This document shows, piece after piece, positions 1 to 11,460 of a stretch of 64,000 bases of DNA. Under the pieces are notes generated by a model, which saw only the letters and a list, made by a program, of their open reading frames with translations, did no database searches and was not told the origin of the DNA. Where the stretch lies: NCBI GenBank assembly GCA_010909165.1, contig VJWM01000314.1, forward strand, positions 1 through 64,000. The letters are read 5' to 3'. Numbering within the stretch: the first letter of the stretch is position 1; each line of letters opens with the position of its first letter. Source of the DNA: Anthoceros angustus. Its lineage: Eukaryota; Streptophyta; Anthocerotopsida; Anthocerotales; Anthocerotaceae. Position numbers and translations under genes: made by a program.

Positions 1-8
1 CAGGGCCA

Positions 9-2030
9 CTAGGGTCCCGTCTTGTCCCCATGTCCTTCATCCCCAGGCCTTGGGGAGGGGTCCGTCCGTTTTATGGCGAGCTTCAATGCCTTAAGGAGCT
101 CGGCGTGGTAGTAGGCAAAATCCGAGTCAATTCTTTGGATTGCCTCTTCCACATGTGGAGCACCGATACTCCTTTCGCCATTGGTGCTCGGGAGGCGTCT
201 TTGTCGGCTTCTTTGGACCATCTCCCACCCGAGTTTGGTGGGCGGGCGAATCTCGCGAGGCCACAAGGCGCCTCGGTCACCTCCACCGCAACCTTGTTGT
301 TGCTCACTTTCCGGCTCCGTCGTTTCCTCTGCTGCCGGCTTACGCCATAGCGCGCTCCTTCGCCTTCCTTAAGCGGACGGCTTCTTTTGCGTCCGGTGCT
401 CTCGCTCCCGTTCATCCACGGCCTTTAGCTCGCCATCTCCCTCTCAGGGCGGTCGGGCAACTCTGCGTGCGTGCTTGTCGAGTCCTTCTCCATTTCGGCG
501 TCACTGCTCCTTGTTCCATCGCCTTACCTCCTCCGTCCAGCAGGTGGGCGCTCTATCTCGTTCGTGATCCGTGATCACGCCAGATTGCCATTCCGCTCAA
601 TGGTAACTTGGGCTGCGACTCGAGTCTCCTTGCGGTCTTCCATCTCACTGTTGCTCCACCTCGCGCCGGGTCGGAGATCCTCCATCTCCTTGTCGCGGGC
701 TTCCTTCTCCTCGGCATGGGTGGCCCTGCTCGCCGCCTCCTGCTCCGTCTTGAGTTAGCGCGGCTATCCTGCCGTCTCCCTCCACCGGTTCGATCACGCC
801 GATAGTGATCGCGGTCGATCTTAGCGGACTTCGCCTCCTCGCCGCCTTCACAGGCCGCCCGACTTAGTGCTGGTCGGTAGGCCGCCTCGGCCGGTCGCGA
901 GCCTTCTGCTTGCTCGGGCCTCCTCTGCCTCTGCGCTACCCCTCTCACTGCAGGTCTTGACCCAGCTTGGGCCTCACTGCTGCTTTGCTCACCGGTGAAG
1001 GAATTTAGTCCGTCTGTCGAATGGACGGACTTCTCTTCGGCCTCGGCGTTTCCCTTCTTGATCGGCGAGAGCCGCCTTCCTCCTCGCCTCTGGGCCGCCT
1101 CCAATTGCTCACGGAGGAGCACCATCGCCTCCTTGTGGCTTCACTTCACAGGTCTTCTCATGTCCCATGAGACCCCAGCATCCTCCATGTGTAGCAGGAC
1201 CCCCGTGTCTCTTCCACGGCCGCCATTAGTGAGGCCCCAAAAGTCCGTGGGAGGCGGGCATCTCACGGTCAGGACCTCCATCTGATCCGAGGCAGTCGGG
1301 CTGGGTTCTCGGACCTAATCGGGTCCCTTAGGTCTGACAGTCGAGTCAGGAGCTTCACCCTCCTTGTAGCCCTCTTGGCGCCAATTCGCCCTCTTAGTCA
1401 CAGGGCTCGGAGGGTGAGGGTTCAGGCCCTTGCCTCTCCCGGTCGGCGGCAGGGACCGGCTCAGTGGGGTTGCGGTGACCTCCTGCTCCTTGGCGGCGTC
1501 CTTCTGCCCTTCTCACGCCTCTTGACCTCTTGCCACTCCGTGGGCGGGGGGCAGGCGCCGTCAGGGTGCTGCGTTGGCGGTGTGGCACCGTCTTCCGCCT
1601 CTTGATTGCCCGAGTTCGTCGGGGCTCCTCTGCCGTTGTGGGTGGTGGGTGAAATTTGTCGGGCGGGGCGTCTCTGCTTGCCTTGCTCCGTGGGGGCACC
1701 AAGAGGAGGAAGCGGGGATATCTTCCACACTTCCCTAGGTGGTGAGGGGTCCGTTCGACGTATGGAGTCGGTATCCTTCGATCGTCCTCCTCCGGACCCG
1801 TTTGGCCCTAGGGGTCGGGCCTCTACCTCAGGCGCCTTGCCGCTCTGCTAGGAGCCGCCAACCCTTTCGGGCGCCGCTCTTCTTCCCCATCCTTGAGGGA
1901 GGTCGTAATGTCCCCACATGGATCGGGTATGGGGATAGTCCAGGTGGTGGCTTCTCGCTCCTCGGCTTGTGGGCCTCCACAGGCTGAACACAGCGAAGAT
2001 AGATCCTTCCCGGTCGCCCTCTTATTGCGG
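9..2030 (-). pseudogene. Broken retrotransposon ORF downstream of integrase (basic, coiled-coil-like)
   Basis: Minus-strand reading segments at 1823-2095, 1394-1702, 553-1125 and 9-266 follow the integrase remnant in the same orientation. They are rich in R, E, A and P, as in coiled-coil or gag/env-position proteins of plant gypsy elements. The last segment carries the block DSDFAYYHAELLKALKL, which recurs in the right arm near 7737-7773, so the frame was once coding. No single frame spans the region and frameshifts are frequent. I do not recognise a named domain. Its place between pol and the element end suggests the extra ORF found in some Athila/Tat elements, which is inference. Confidence 0.5.
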
Positions 2031-2053
2031 TGTGCGGGAACGCAATAAATTAT

Positions 2054-2076
2054 CACCAAGGTGATCCACCTTGGTG
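2054..2076. other. Perfect 10-bp stem hairpin CACCAAGGTG-ATC-CACCTTGGTG
   Basis: Ten-base arms are perfectly complementary around a 3-base loop. The partner copy at 5780-5802 keeps the stem although its surroundings have diverged. It lies between the integrase end and the following coding block, where a terminator, RNA structure or frameshift signal could act. Function is unknown. Confidence 0.7.
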
Positions 2077-2429
2077 AGCAAGTTCCGATGGACAATGATC
2101 AAGACTCTGCCCTCACCTACATCCGGTAATTCAGAGCATCAACCGGTAGATTTGGTTGTCGCTGCGTTGAATGACGCCGCGCCCTCGCGCCTCTATCTCC
2201 TCACGCCTTGAGGGGCTCGGGTTCCTTTAACCTCTCCATTGGGCGGTTGTAGCCGCCCTCGGGACCTCAAGTCCATCACGGGATCCTCCGGAGGTTCTTG
2301 GACGAAACCTCCTTGTTGGCCTTGTTGCCCAACATCTTCCGGCGAACTCCGGACGGGGTGGCTTTCTTGTCAAACGTCGAACTGACACTGGAAGCACATC
2401 TAAATGCCACTCTTGACTAATCCTCCCGC

Positions 2430-2950
2430 CTCCTCGGCCACGGCCCAAAGTCAGGATAAGCGGCAGGTGTTACAATGATGATGTTTTCGTGAAATTTTGC
2501 CATAGTGCTTGCGGTCCCGTTCTAGTTGCGGCGCTTCCACCCACACAGTGCGATGATCCGTTGCCACCAAGATGTACCGCTTTTGTGTGTGCCTCGTCGT
2601 TGGTACATATGGGTCCAAGCAAGTCGATGCCCCACTTCTCAAAAAGGCGCTAGTGCGATATGGGCACTAACGGCCATTAGTTGTGGAGTTCTCGGATCGA
2701 TCGACAAGCATCACTCTTCACGAATTGGTGTGTTTCCCCATGTACATGGTGGGCCACGGTACCCGACCTCCAAGATTTTCTTGGTGGTGACTGTGCATAA
2801 TGTCCACCGCCCAGTCCTTCGTGCATCCCCTGTATTACCACCTCCGTCTCACGCCTTTGGAGTACCTTCGTTCATACCGTCTGGCCCCACCTTAAAGATG
2901 CAGCCGTTATACAGCCTAAAAGGGCCGGCGTAGTGCACAAAGGCCGCTGG
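2430..2950 (-). pseudogene. Ty3/gypsy integrase remnant
   Basis: The minus strand encodes a degraded zinc-finger region containing HEGLGGGHYAQ (compare H-x6-H followed by C-x2-C in plant gypsy integrases), then FEKWGIDLLGPI and YILVATDHRTVWVEA. These are the start of the integrase catalytic core, where the D of GIDLLGP is the first acid of the DDE triad. The second acid and the glutamate region are missing or unrecognisable, and frames change several times. Integrase would have inserted the cDNA copy; this copy cannot be functional. It follows RNase H in the normal pol order. Confidence 0.82.
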
Positions 2951-2957
2951 ACCCGGT

Positions 2958-3601
2958 TCAGATCGTTTGGTAGCTCCATCTCCCATAGGTACCGTTCCAA
3001 CTCCCATAAGGGCGCCCCGTCCCGCTCCCTTCTCCGCTTACTGCCGTGGGTCCGCTATTCCCCAGCTTAGGGTTTGTCCGGCTGTGCTCCTCTGCTTCCT
3101 CCTCTATTGCTGCCACCAATTCCTCATCCGGGAAGGCGTCCTCCTGATCCTGCAGGACAGGCTCCGTCTTTAATCTGGACAAGAAGTCAGCGTTTTGGTG
3201 TTGCCGCCCTTGCCTAGTCTCCACCTCAAATGTGAACTCCTGTAGCAATCCACCTCATAATTCGGCAGGGCAATGCCTTGTTCACCAAGTGCTTGGTGAT
3301 GATCAACATAGAACACAAACTCATTGGGCGGTAATGCGAATTTCTTAGCTATATACCATTCCCCTCGCTCCGTAGTAGTGTACCTCCGTTCACGTCGTGG
3401 TACATCTTCCCGTAGTAGATTGGATGATCCCTCCGTTTGTCGTCTTTTGTTGAGCACTACTCCCAGAGTGGCGGTGGCACATCCACATACATGGAACCGC
3501 TTTCCCGGTCCGGTCCTTTCGATGCTGGGGCCGATCAGTGGTTTGGTGCAGGTCTCGAATACGCCTCCCTTTAGGTGTCCGGTCCATTCTCCTTCCTTCA
3601 C
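2958..3601 (-). pseudogene. Ty3/gypsy RNase H and connection remnant
   Basis: Minus-strand segments read RYTTTERGEWYIAKKFALP and NEFVFYVDHHQAL, followed by LQEFTFEVETRQGRQHQNADFLSRL. These match the order of a gypsy RNase H domain (the TTERE helix, the VDHxAL strand) and the RPGxxHxxADxLSR connection that follows it. The 3170-3601 segment also starts with a degraded RT connection. A frameshift near 3200 separates the two parts. RNase H degrades the RNA of the RNA:DNA hybrid during reverse transcription; this copy is dead. Confidence 0.85.
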
Positions 3602-3613
3602 GAGTAACTCTCG

Positions 3614-4260
3614 TTAGCACAGGCCGCTTTGCAAATCTTGGATGAAAGCGCCTATTAACCCACCATGCCCAGGAATCCCCGTAACTCCTTCAAGTTCGTA
3701 GGCGGCTGCAGGGACTGAATGACCTTCACCTTGTCTTGATCCACCTCTATCCCTCTTGCCGACACGCGGTGTCCCAACAAGATTCCCTCTGTCATACCGA
3801 AGTAGCATTTCTCCGGATGTAGGCATAGTTGAGTCTCCTTACAGCGCTCCAAGCACTTCCATGAGATGTCCAGCGTGTTTGTCCTCTTCTCGTGCACCAG
3901 TCGTCCAAGAACACCTCCATGAAGTCCCTCGGAAAATCCGAGAAGGCGTTGGTCACGCATAAATGATCCGGTGCTCCTGTCATCCCGGCGCCGTTTGTGA
4001 CGTTCCCCACTCCGTGGTGAGCGTTGTCTTATCGATCCGACTCCAGCAGGTGCGATTGGTTAGCCGGAGTATATCAGAAGGAGTAGGTACTTTCAGTCAC
4101 GCCCTGCTGTCGTATATGCATTCTACAAGGGGCATGGGAAAATGGTCCTTCTACGTGGCGGCGTTAAGCTTTCTCAGTCTGAGACGGTGATGCAGCCCTT
4201 AACTTTGTTTCTTTGGCGACAACAATGGGCGCTACTGCCATTGTTGTTCACGATTGGGAG
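3614..4260 (-). pseudogene. Ty3/gypsy reverse transcriptase remnant, Athila/Tat-like
   Basis: The minus strand encodes KTTLTTEWGT near 4000-4050. It then reads DFMEVFLDDW with the catalytic FLDD box at 3900-3911, and LCLHPEKCYFGMTEGILLGH, GIEVDQDKVKVIQSL and ELRGFLGMVG. The pattern is typical of plant Athila/Tat reverse transcriptases, which carry MEVFxDDF and EGIxLGHxxSxxGIEVD. The fingers region upstream (4050-4260) is recognisable only as scraps such as DGHFPMPLVE. Several frame changes make it a pseudogene. RNase H and integrase follow in order. Confidence 0.88.
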
Positions 4261-4269
4261 ATGATGTCG

Positions 4270-5400
4270 CCTCCGGATAAGCATCAGGACCTTTTGACTG
4301 ACGCTTGGTAAAGGTGCCCAGGATTGATTTTATCTGCCAGTCGAGCGATTAGAAACAAGACGCGTTGGTTATGATTTTATAGCTAAACCCGGCGTGGTCA
4401 TACCCTTTGTTATCTAGTACCAAGAGGTGCAACTCTTGAGACCACGAGCTATAAAGCCCACCTCTTGTAATCAATTGTATCCAATTAGTAAAGCGCTATT
4501 TTTGATCAAGCTATGACACCTCAAAGTTGAGTATCGAGCAAGGTTCTCTAAGCATTTCTAAAATGCATTTCGTGTTCTATCTGTTGTGTTTTATGTCACA
4601 TGGGCTCAGGTTCCTTAGGATTAAGAAATAAATGGGTTTTGTTTTTTTTTCGTGGGAGGCGAAGGATAAAATGAGGCGGAAAAGGAGAATAAGCATGGAT
4701 AGCACTCGGACTGACACTCCGGAGTATACTCAGAACTCCGGGAGTGGCAACGGCGTATCCCGGACTACTACATGGCGAGGCGACAAGACTACATGGGAGT
4801 AACGGGATAAGACCCACTCCAGGACCCTCCCGAGTCCCAAGCAGGATAAATCGCCTTCGATGCTTAACTTAGAAGTTGGTAGTGAGGGCAGACTAAGCGG
4901 CGCCACGTGGGCGACCACAGAGTGGGAGGTCGGGCATACTGGTGGCCAGGTGAGGCAGAAATGGCCTTGCCGAGGGGCGTTGCTCGCGGTATTCACGCCC
5001 AGCGAATTGCCTTGGCGTGGAAACAGTCTGAAGCAGGCCAGCGGGAAGTAGCGTAAAGGCAATCTGGCAGCGGGTAATGAGGGCGGAAATAAGCCATGCA
5101 GACCTGCGGCGATTCTGAATGACGGAAGGCGCCTTCCGCCCGGTAGATTCTCCAAAGGCGGTGAAGGAGAAAGAGTCATTTGCTTGTGACCTCGAGACAA
5201 TTCTATGATCTCTTGCGCTCGCATAACCCGGCTCTGGCGCTATCTCTTTGAGCGCCCAAGCATCTCAGTGGTTCGCGCCGAGGTTGGAGCGGCCGACAGC
5301 GGCGAGGCGCGTCGTGCGGTGAACTCGGATCGGCGGCTTCGGCCGAGGGAGGGCGTGGCACCCAAAAAGCAGCGGAAGTTTGGGAGCCATGGAACCTAAA
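4270..5400. other. Spacer between the inverted arms, no recognisable gene
   Basis: 4270-4660 is AT-richer and looks like low-copy DNA, with a T9 run at 4641-4649. 4660-5400 becomes GC-rich with the GGCG-heavy composition of the right-arm element and leads directly into it. I see no domain, promoter pair or LTR ends here. The left boundary of pol and the right start of the second arm are not sharp. Confidence 0.4.
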
Positions 5401-5779
5401 TGTGGAACATTGTGACCGACTGTCCAGGACTTTGGCCACGGCTGGAGGCGGAGAATTAGTGGAGTGGCACTGGATGTGTTCCAGGCAGACGTTGACGTCA
5501 CTACGGTCAGAGTTCGCCGAGGAAGATGTTGGCGGTCAGCAAGGAGGTTGTCCAGAACCTCGGGAGGACCAGCGATGGACCTTGGAGGTCACGGTGACCT
5601 ACAACCGCCCAAAGGAGGAAGAAGGGGTGTGGTGCGGGCCCCTCAAGGCGAAGGGAAGATAGGGGCGACAGCAGTGGCGATCTTTGAGGCTGGCACAGGC
5701 GAGGAGGACCCAGCTTTGGTTGATATCAGGCTGTGGACCCGAGTAAGGCGGTAGCGGATCATTATCCATTGGAACTGCT

Positions 5780-5802
5780 CACCAAGGTGGATCACCTTGG
5801 TG
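5780..5802. other. Conserved hairpin, right-arm copy
   Basis: CACCAAGGTG-GAT-CACCTTGGTG has the same 10-bp stem as 2054-2076 in reverse orientation. It sits 8 bases before the first ATG of the next reading frame at 5810. Confidence 0.7.
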
Positions 5803-5809
5803 ATAACTG

Positions 5810-7775
5810 ATGAGTATTCACGCCGTTCGGGGAAAAGGCGGGCGGAAGGATTATCTTAGCCCGGTTGATCGAGCCATAGCTAAGCTCGGGCGAGAAGCCC
5901 TCGCCATCCATCGGGCATCCCCATGCGATTCCATGTATGGGGACATTCGAGCTCTGAAGGAGAGGCTTGGTAGCTCGAAAAGGGCTGGGCCTGCGGGTGG
6001 AAGCGGAGGCGAGGCCGACCCTCGAGGCCAAAGCGGACCGGGAGGAGGGCGGCGGAGGATTCCGGACTCCATGCGTGGGCGGACCACCACCCAGTATGGG
6101 AATCGCTTCCCTCCTCACAGTGCCCGGCGAGTCGTGAGGCAAACTCAATCGCCGTACCCCAACCCGCGGGCCCTTGAGCGAAGGGCATGAGGGCAGCGTC
6201 TACCAGCGGCCTCGAGGCGGTGCAGTGCCTACCACCTTGCAGGGTAGCGGAAAGGCGTAAGGAGGCGAAAAGGGCTTGCCGAGGAGGGTCAGCGGCCGCT
6301 TGCAGGCAGTCTGTCTCGGCCAGGGAAGAGCAAGGCTGCTCCGGACCCCTCACCTCCTCAAGGCCCGGAGAAGGCTCGCGGCCAAAGGGCCAAGGAGGTG
6401 GTGGCTCGGGCTGTTTTCACGGGACCTAGGGTCACGATTAGGTCGAGAGGCCAGTCAGGACTTACTCGGGCTGCGGTATGGAGGTCCACTGGCGGAACCG
6501 CTGCTCCACTCACCGGACTTTGTGGAGCCTCACGGATGGCGGCGTGGAAGAAAACCTGAGGCGGTCTGGCTTCGTCATGGACGGTATGCTTTAAGTCTGC
6601 TGGATGGAAGACCCGGGTAGAAGCCACCGGGCGTGGTACTCCTCAGGAGGCAGTTGGAGGGGGCCGGGAGGCGAAGAAAGCTCGGTGAGAAGGAAAAGGA
6701 GGCAGAGAATCTGGTCCATCGCAGGCGGACTAAATTCACTCATTTGGAGGCGGTGAAGCGAACAGGCCCAGCGTGAGGACCTCTGCGGATAGCGGCAGGC
6801 GAGGCCGGCGCAGCGGAAGCTCGGGACAGGCAAGACGACGCCAGGCAGGCCCGGTGAAGGTGGCGGGCGGAAGCCGCGGCAAGGCCCCGCGATCACTATC
6901 AGCGTGATCGGGCTCAGGGGGGGTGCCAGCCAATCGAAAGGCGGCGGCAGCGAACAACGCAGACGGCCGTAAAGCAGCTGGAAGCCGCACGTCGGGGACC
7001 TGTAGCAGTGCAGGAGTAGAAGGGCGGCGGAGGCTGGAGGGCAGCGAGACACCTTGGTTACAACTCCAAGGCAGCGTCGGAGCAGGAGGTTCTCAGCGAG
7101 AGTCCAAGACTTGACGGAGATGGCGCCTCCGGCTACGCACGAAGATGGGCGAGGCGGGCGGGAGCGCAGAGGCCGGAAGCCGCTTCGCGGCAAGGAGATG
7201 GAGATCTCGGACTGTTGCGTGAGGTGGAGCAGCGGCGAGAGATGGAAGACGCAAGGAGACCTTGGGCTGCGGCTAAACTACCGTGAGAGGAATGGTGATG
7301 CGGGCGTAGTCGCGGAGCGAGCGAGAAATAAGCTCCGGCTACATTGGCGGACGAGCGATCTGGCGATGGAGCGAGGCGGGCGTCGCCGAAATGGAGAAGG
7401 CTGGCTGCCCTTGATGCAGCGAGTTGCCCGGCCAAAGGGAGGAGATGGCGGAGTGCGGGAATGGGGAGGCGAGGCAGGCGAGACAGGCTGCTGGTCCGAG
7501 TTGAGGAGGCGGAAGGAGCGTTGCGTTATGGCAAGTGGTGGCGGTAGGCAGGCAGGGAGTTAGGCGGTGGAGCAACGGCGGTTGCGGGAGGTGGCCAGGC
7601 GGCCCTTGCGGCCTCGGCGTGTCGAGCTCCGGCTATCAAACTGGCGGGGGAGGTGGTCCAACAGCCGCTCGGCTCCGGAGCACCTATGGCGAAGGTATCG
7701 GGTATCGGGCACCACGTGGAAGACAATTCAACAAGTGGATTCGGACTTTGCCTATTACCACGCTGAGCTCTGACG
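5810..7775 (+). pseudogene. Right-arm copy of the post-integrase ORF (basic, coiled-coil-like)
   Basis: The first segment (5810-6190) opens with MSIHAVRGKGG and contains AIAKLGREALAIHRA and GDIRALKERL, helix-forming stretches. Later segments to about 7560 are R/E/G/A-rich and broken. The last segment ends with TIQQVDSDFAYYHAEL and a stop at 7771-7773. The matching left-arm end reads IQRIDSDFAYYHAELLKALK. Conservation of this C-terminal block across two badly diverged copies argues for past selection on the protein. No catalytic motif is seen and the function is unknown. Confidence 0.5.
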
Positions 7776-7879
7776 ATGAAGCTCTAAAGCCTCTCGGCGA
7801 CCCACAGAGGCTTCGGAAGGGGAAAGAAGGGCATGGGGCAGGGGACTCTAGTGGCCTGTTTGGAGGCAAGGCGTGAGGG

Positions 7880-8600
7880 AGAAGAGCCTCAAGAGGCGAG
7901 GCAGGACCCGGGAGTTCACCAACCTCGGGAGAAGGTGGCCACGAAAAGTGCGAAGGAGCCAACGACCAAGACAAGGCAGTCGGGGGTAGGGATGAGGACC
8001 TAGCGATGAGGTCCCCGGATAAAGGGTCGGAGCTTGACCGGACCATAATGGTCGGACCACGAGTCAGAACCCAGGCGGACCCGGTAGGCCGGACTCGGGA
8101 AATAAGGGCGGACTCACAGGGTTCGAGACTCGGTCGAGGCCGGACCTCGAGTCCATTCCGTGATGGAGCCCCCTTAGACTTACGCTGGGGAAGCAGAATG
8201 GTGGCCCCAGGAGGGACCCACAGGAGGCGAGGGATAGCGTTGTAGTATGTGTCGTCGGCGCATCTCTGACGAGTTCGGGAGAAAGGAGGGTCCGCCTCAC
8301 GGATCATCCGATTGGGTCTTGCCCAGCTGTCGGGGCGGGAGATTGGACCACCAATCCAAGGCGGAACCCGGGACCTTCCAGCGAAGGAGATAGGGAGGAA
8401 TAGGATGGTAGGCGGCCCGATTAGGGTATCGGTGGCCATGTTCAGAATAGGGTGTAATAAAGGCAGACTTGGGCGTGGTATAAGAGAGTGAGTGCCTGAA
8501 TAAATCATCTTTCTCTTGGTGTTGATGCAGCGTTCTTGCAGACCTTGTGTCTTCTTGCTAACGTGAGTCTGAGTCATGGCGAGCACGGCTCGGAGATTGA
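7880..8600 (+). repeat. Probable LTR of the right-arm element
   Basis: Non-coding GC-rich sequence follows the ORF block and ends in an RNA polymerase II-type core promoter. The arrangement coding block, then promoter with downstream AATAAA, fits a 3' LTR (U3-R-U5) on the plus strand. I could not define exact TG..CA ends or find a second copy, so the assignment is positional. Confidence 0.4.
8476..8505 (+). promoter_or_regulatory. TATA box with nearby AATAAA
   Basis: TATAAG at 8479-8484 is followed by AATAAA at 8499-8504. Close spacing of TATA and poly(A) signal is common in LTRs, where R is short. Confidence 0.45.
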
Positions 8601-9770
8601 TCGAGGTTACGGTGGCGGACCTAACGTGTTGTGGTATGCGAGGAAGGGGTGACGGGGACCCGTGCTCGTCGAGCGGCGGCCCAGCTCAGAAACCAGGCCG
8701 AGAGCGTGTGAGCGGAGGGACTCGGGGCGTCTTGAGCCGGACGAGGAGAGGACGTGAGCAGCCGGAGGAGGAGTGGGAGAACGTGTAACCATGCGCCGCC
8801 TTTCCCTAAGAGGCCCGATAGTGTAGGCGTGAGTGGAGAGAGGAAACCGGACCTGAAGTGTGAGTGGCAGACGTGTGACACGATCACGAGCGTCCTGAAT
8901 GAGGCGGGTCGCCTAAGCGTTTGGCCACACCGGGCTGTCACGGTGAACGCGTTGCAGTAGTTAGACACGAATCGAAGCGGTGAATATGTTGAGACCGAAT
9001 TCGACGCCAAAGTAAGACGAATTACTGAACGCAACGCAAGCGGAGCCCGCTATTACGCTTTGGGAACGCGGAATTTCTTCCTACAACGACACGGGATTGT
9101 GCGCGCCTTTACCGGTCAAGGCCGAAAGTCGCGCCACAAATACGTATAATTAAAATTGTCCGATATTGTGTTTATAAGGTTTTATCAAAATCAAATTCTA
9201 AAGCTGCTTTCTTACTCAAGCAGCTATGAATTTTACTATCCTCTTTACTTCATCTAGTGGATTCGATGTCTCTCTTTCCATAAATGCCTTAGCACTCTAC
9301 TGTTCATTCCTCTCGAGCAACATTTGTTTGTACTTTCATTCTTTTGGTGTCTTGCGCATCCTCACACAATGGCCGGAGAAGACACTCAAAGACTAACACT
9401 ACCGCTAGAAGATCTCAGACATTAACAACTTAGCGGGTGTGTGGTCGTAACCACACCTCTCATTCTTTCAGCGGGTTTTACATTTTTAGGAACCTTCTTT
9501 AATAATTAGATTTAACAATTGCTGAAGTCCTCACTTCGCCATCTACTCCAGAGAACAACCACCTCTCATCAACATCAACCTCGACAATTGGTTGCAATTC
9601 ACTAACAAAGACTCAAGCTTCGAATATCTCACATCTATCTAAGCGACACCGGGTCAAAATGGGCCAGACCCAGACTCAAATGTGGGCAGCAAATTTTAAC
9701 CACAGTTTGGAAGAGGGGGATGCCTCTTAGTTTTGTTCATATTAGTTAGGTTTTATTTTTCTTTTTTTCT
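8600..9770. other. Gene-poor spacer
   Basis: 8600-8960 is GC-rich and resembles the neighbouring element. 8960-9770 is distinctly more AT-rich and seems low-copy in this window. Reading frames are short and I recognise no product. The 9640-9700 stretch (GGGTCAAAATGGGCC) has no obvious partner elsewhere in the window. Confidence 0.35.
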
Positions 9771-10149
9771 TTTCTCCTGTGCGAACAACATGGCGAGGAA
9801 GAGCGTGAAGTGGCAGAAGCGGGCGAGACGGTTTGCAGTCCCAGTCGACGGATAGAAAGGAGGAAAAACAGGATTCAGCAAAGGTCGGAAAGACGGAGGT
9901 CGGGAGAGGTGGAAAGTTTCTGCGAGAGGAGGTTCGCGGAGGCCGAACTGCCGAAGAGGCGATGCCGGGCCTAGTGGCGGCGGCGCCAGTCACGCCCTAT
10001 TCGACATGTCCATGGAGCGAAAGTCCTTACTCCAGGTGGAAGGCAGCGAAGAAGGTCTTCGCGAGTTGCGACGCGCAATTTCAGACGGTCGGCGGCTTGG
10101 AGGTGGTACGGTGAGCAGCGCGAAAGGAAAGAGCGCAGCGCAAGGAGGG

Positions 10150-10320
10150 CGCATGCATATATAAGCCGTCCTTGGCTCGAGCTCCAGTGAAATCGCCAGC
10201 CTTGGTGGTTGAAATTCCAAACGTCCATTTGAAGGGAAAAGGTCCTTGCCTTCGGACGGAAATTTCGTCCTTGGCCTTTGGGGTGTGGAAAATCCTTCCT
10301 CACCCTATATATAAGTAGAG
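10150..10320 (+). promoter_or_regulatory. Two TATA boxes about 150 bp apart
   Basis: CATATATAAG at 10156-10165 and CCTATATATAAGTAG at 10304-10317 are both good plant TATA boxes on the plus strand. They stand upstream of a plus-strand coding remnant (10320-11140). They may be old LTR promoters. Confidence 0.4.
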
Positions 10321-11145
10321 GAGGCGAGGTGCTCAAGCCAAGAATGAAGCGGAGGCCAAACTCAAGGAGGGAGGGCGGGCCACATGGAGTAAGGAGCGTG
10401 AGGAGCTCATGAAGCAACGGAGGGCGACCAGCGGTGGAAGGAAGAGTAGCCACCGGAAAATGATGCATCGCATCTTTGGTCGTCGAAACAACGCTTTCGG
10501 TGATTATGCATGGCAAAGGGATCTTTGGAGGCATGGAAGAGATGCATGAGAATGTCACTACGGCTTCGTTTGAGTGAGGTGGCTTGAGAGGGATGCGTTG
10601 CAGTAAGATAGCCTCGGAGGTGGCACGAGGAATTTGATGAGATTTGTTTGAAGGGCCGGAGATGCGGGTCCACTTACATGCTAGGGTCAACAAGTTCGCC
10701 AAGGAGATGCGTTCCTTGTTGACAAAAGTTGTTGGGTCCCACGATGACGGCGGGAAGATTTTGGAAGAATTGCGACCCTCAACGAGATTCGGACTTGGAG
10801 AGTGAAATGGATGCGAAGGCTCAATGTGGGAGGAGCCAATGGAAGAGGAAGAGATTTCCAGGCGGTAGAGTTGGTGGGGGTGTCTGGCGGGGACGGGGCT
10901 GCAACACCCAACCGCCTGGAGGTAATTCTGTTGTACAGATGGCTCTGAGGCGGTGCCTCTGAGCGCCACAAGAGGGGTGGCGTTCAGTGCCTCAAGTCAA
11001 CATCGGAGAGCAGTGTGGAGGTTCTGTCGCGACGACAGTGAAGAGATGGGACGGGGCGGTCCCAAGCCAAGAGGAGGAAGGCGGTGGTTGGGCGCAGCCA
11101 TGCCAACACCAAGAAGAAGTAGGCAAATAGTTGGTAGGGAGTGAA
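10320..11145 (+). pseudogene. Unidentified plus-strand coding remnant, probably element-derived
   Basis: Plus-strand pieces such as MEEMHENVTTASFE, KFAKEMRSLLTKVVGSHDDG and KILEELRPSTRF look like helical protein separated by frame breaks. Composition (R, E, G, K) is like the other element coding blocks. No domain is recognised. The long opposite-strand frame over the same DNA (9971-10969) is S/P-rich and is probably a shadow. Confidence 0.35.
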
Positions 11146-11154
11146 TGGGTCATT

Positions 11155-11455
11155 AAGACCCCTAGGGGTTAGTGGGATTGTTAGGAGGTAGGTTAAGAAC
11201 CTTTTAAGAGGCCACCTACTTAAAACCGTAAGCAACCCCACCTACCCCACGGACTTAATTAATGCTAGGGGTTAGTGGGATTGTTAGGGTAGGTTAAGAA
11301 CCTTTTGAGGCCACCCTTAAAATAACCCCACCTACCCCACGACTTAATTAATGCTAGGGGTTAGTGGGATTGTTAGGAGGTAGGTTAAGAACCTTTAAGA
11401 GGCCACCTACTTAAAACCATAAGCAACCCCTACCCCAGACTTAATTAATGCTAGG
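11155..11455 (+). repeat. Three tandem copies of a ~100-bp unit upstream of a TATA box
   Basis: Units start near 11161, 11264 and 11354. Each has GGGGTTAGTGGGATTGTTAG, then GGTTAAGAACCTTTT, GAGGCCACC, CCCTACCCCA and TTAATTAATGCTAGG. The middle copy has several short deletions. Tandem subrepeats just upstream of a core promoter are typical of LTR U3 enhancers. Confidence 0.75.
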
Positions 11456-11460
11456 GTTTG

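Larger units (their letters stand above)
1..2475. repeat. Left arm of a large diverged inverted repeat
   Basis: Read on the minus strand, this stretch matches 5410-7880 on the plus strand in order. Shared landmarks include the GACTTTGG..CCACGGC segment, the hairpin at 2054-2076 (partner 5780-5802), the CATGT(A)GGGGACATT segment, and the end encoding DSDFAYYHAEL. The copies differ by many substitutions and small indels, so they are old copies of one retrotransposon family inserted in opposite orientations, not a recent fold-back. About 3 kb of spacer separates them and carries pol only on the left side. Confidence 0.75.
5410..7880. repeat. Right arm of the inverted repeat
   Basis: This is the plus-strand counterpart of 1-2475. 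It preserves the hairpin, the post-hairpin ORF start and the terminal coding block. It continues past the homologous part into an LTR-like promoter region at 7880-8600, which the left arm lacks because the window ends there. Confidence 0.75.

Noticed and set aside
1376-1390. TTGGCGCCAA as a primer-binding site of the left element
   Set aside because: It lies within a decayed coding block, and the following bases do not extend the tRNA match.
9971-10969. 332-codon minus-strand frame
   Set aside because: S/P/L-rich with no recognisable domain. The plus strand shows helical element-like peptides and two TATA boxes, so this is probably an antisense shadow.
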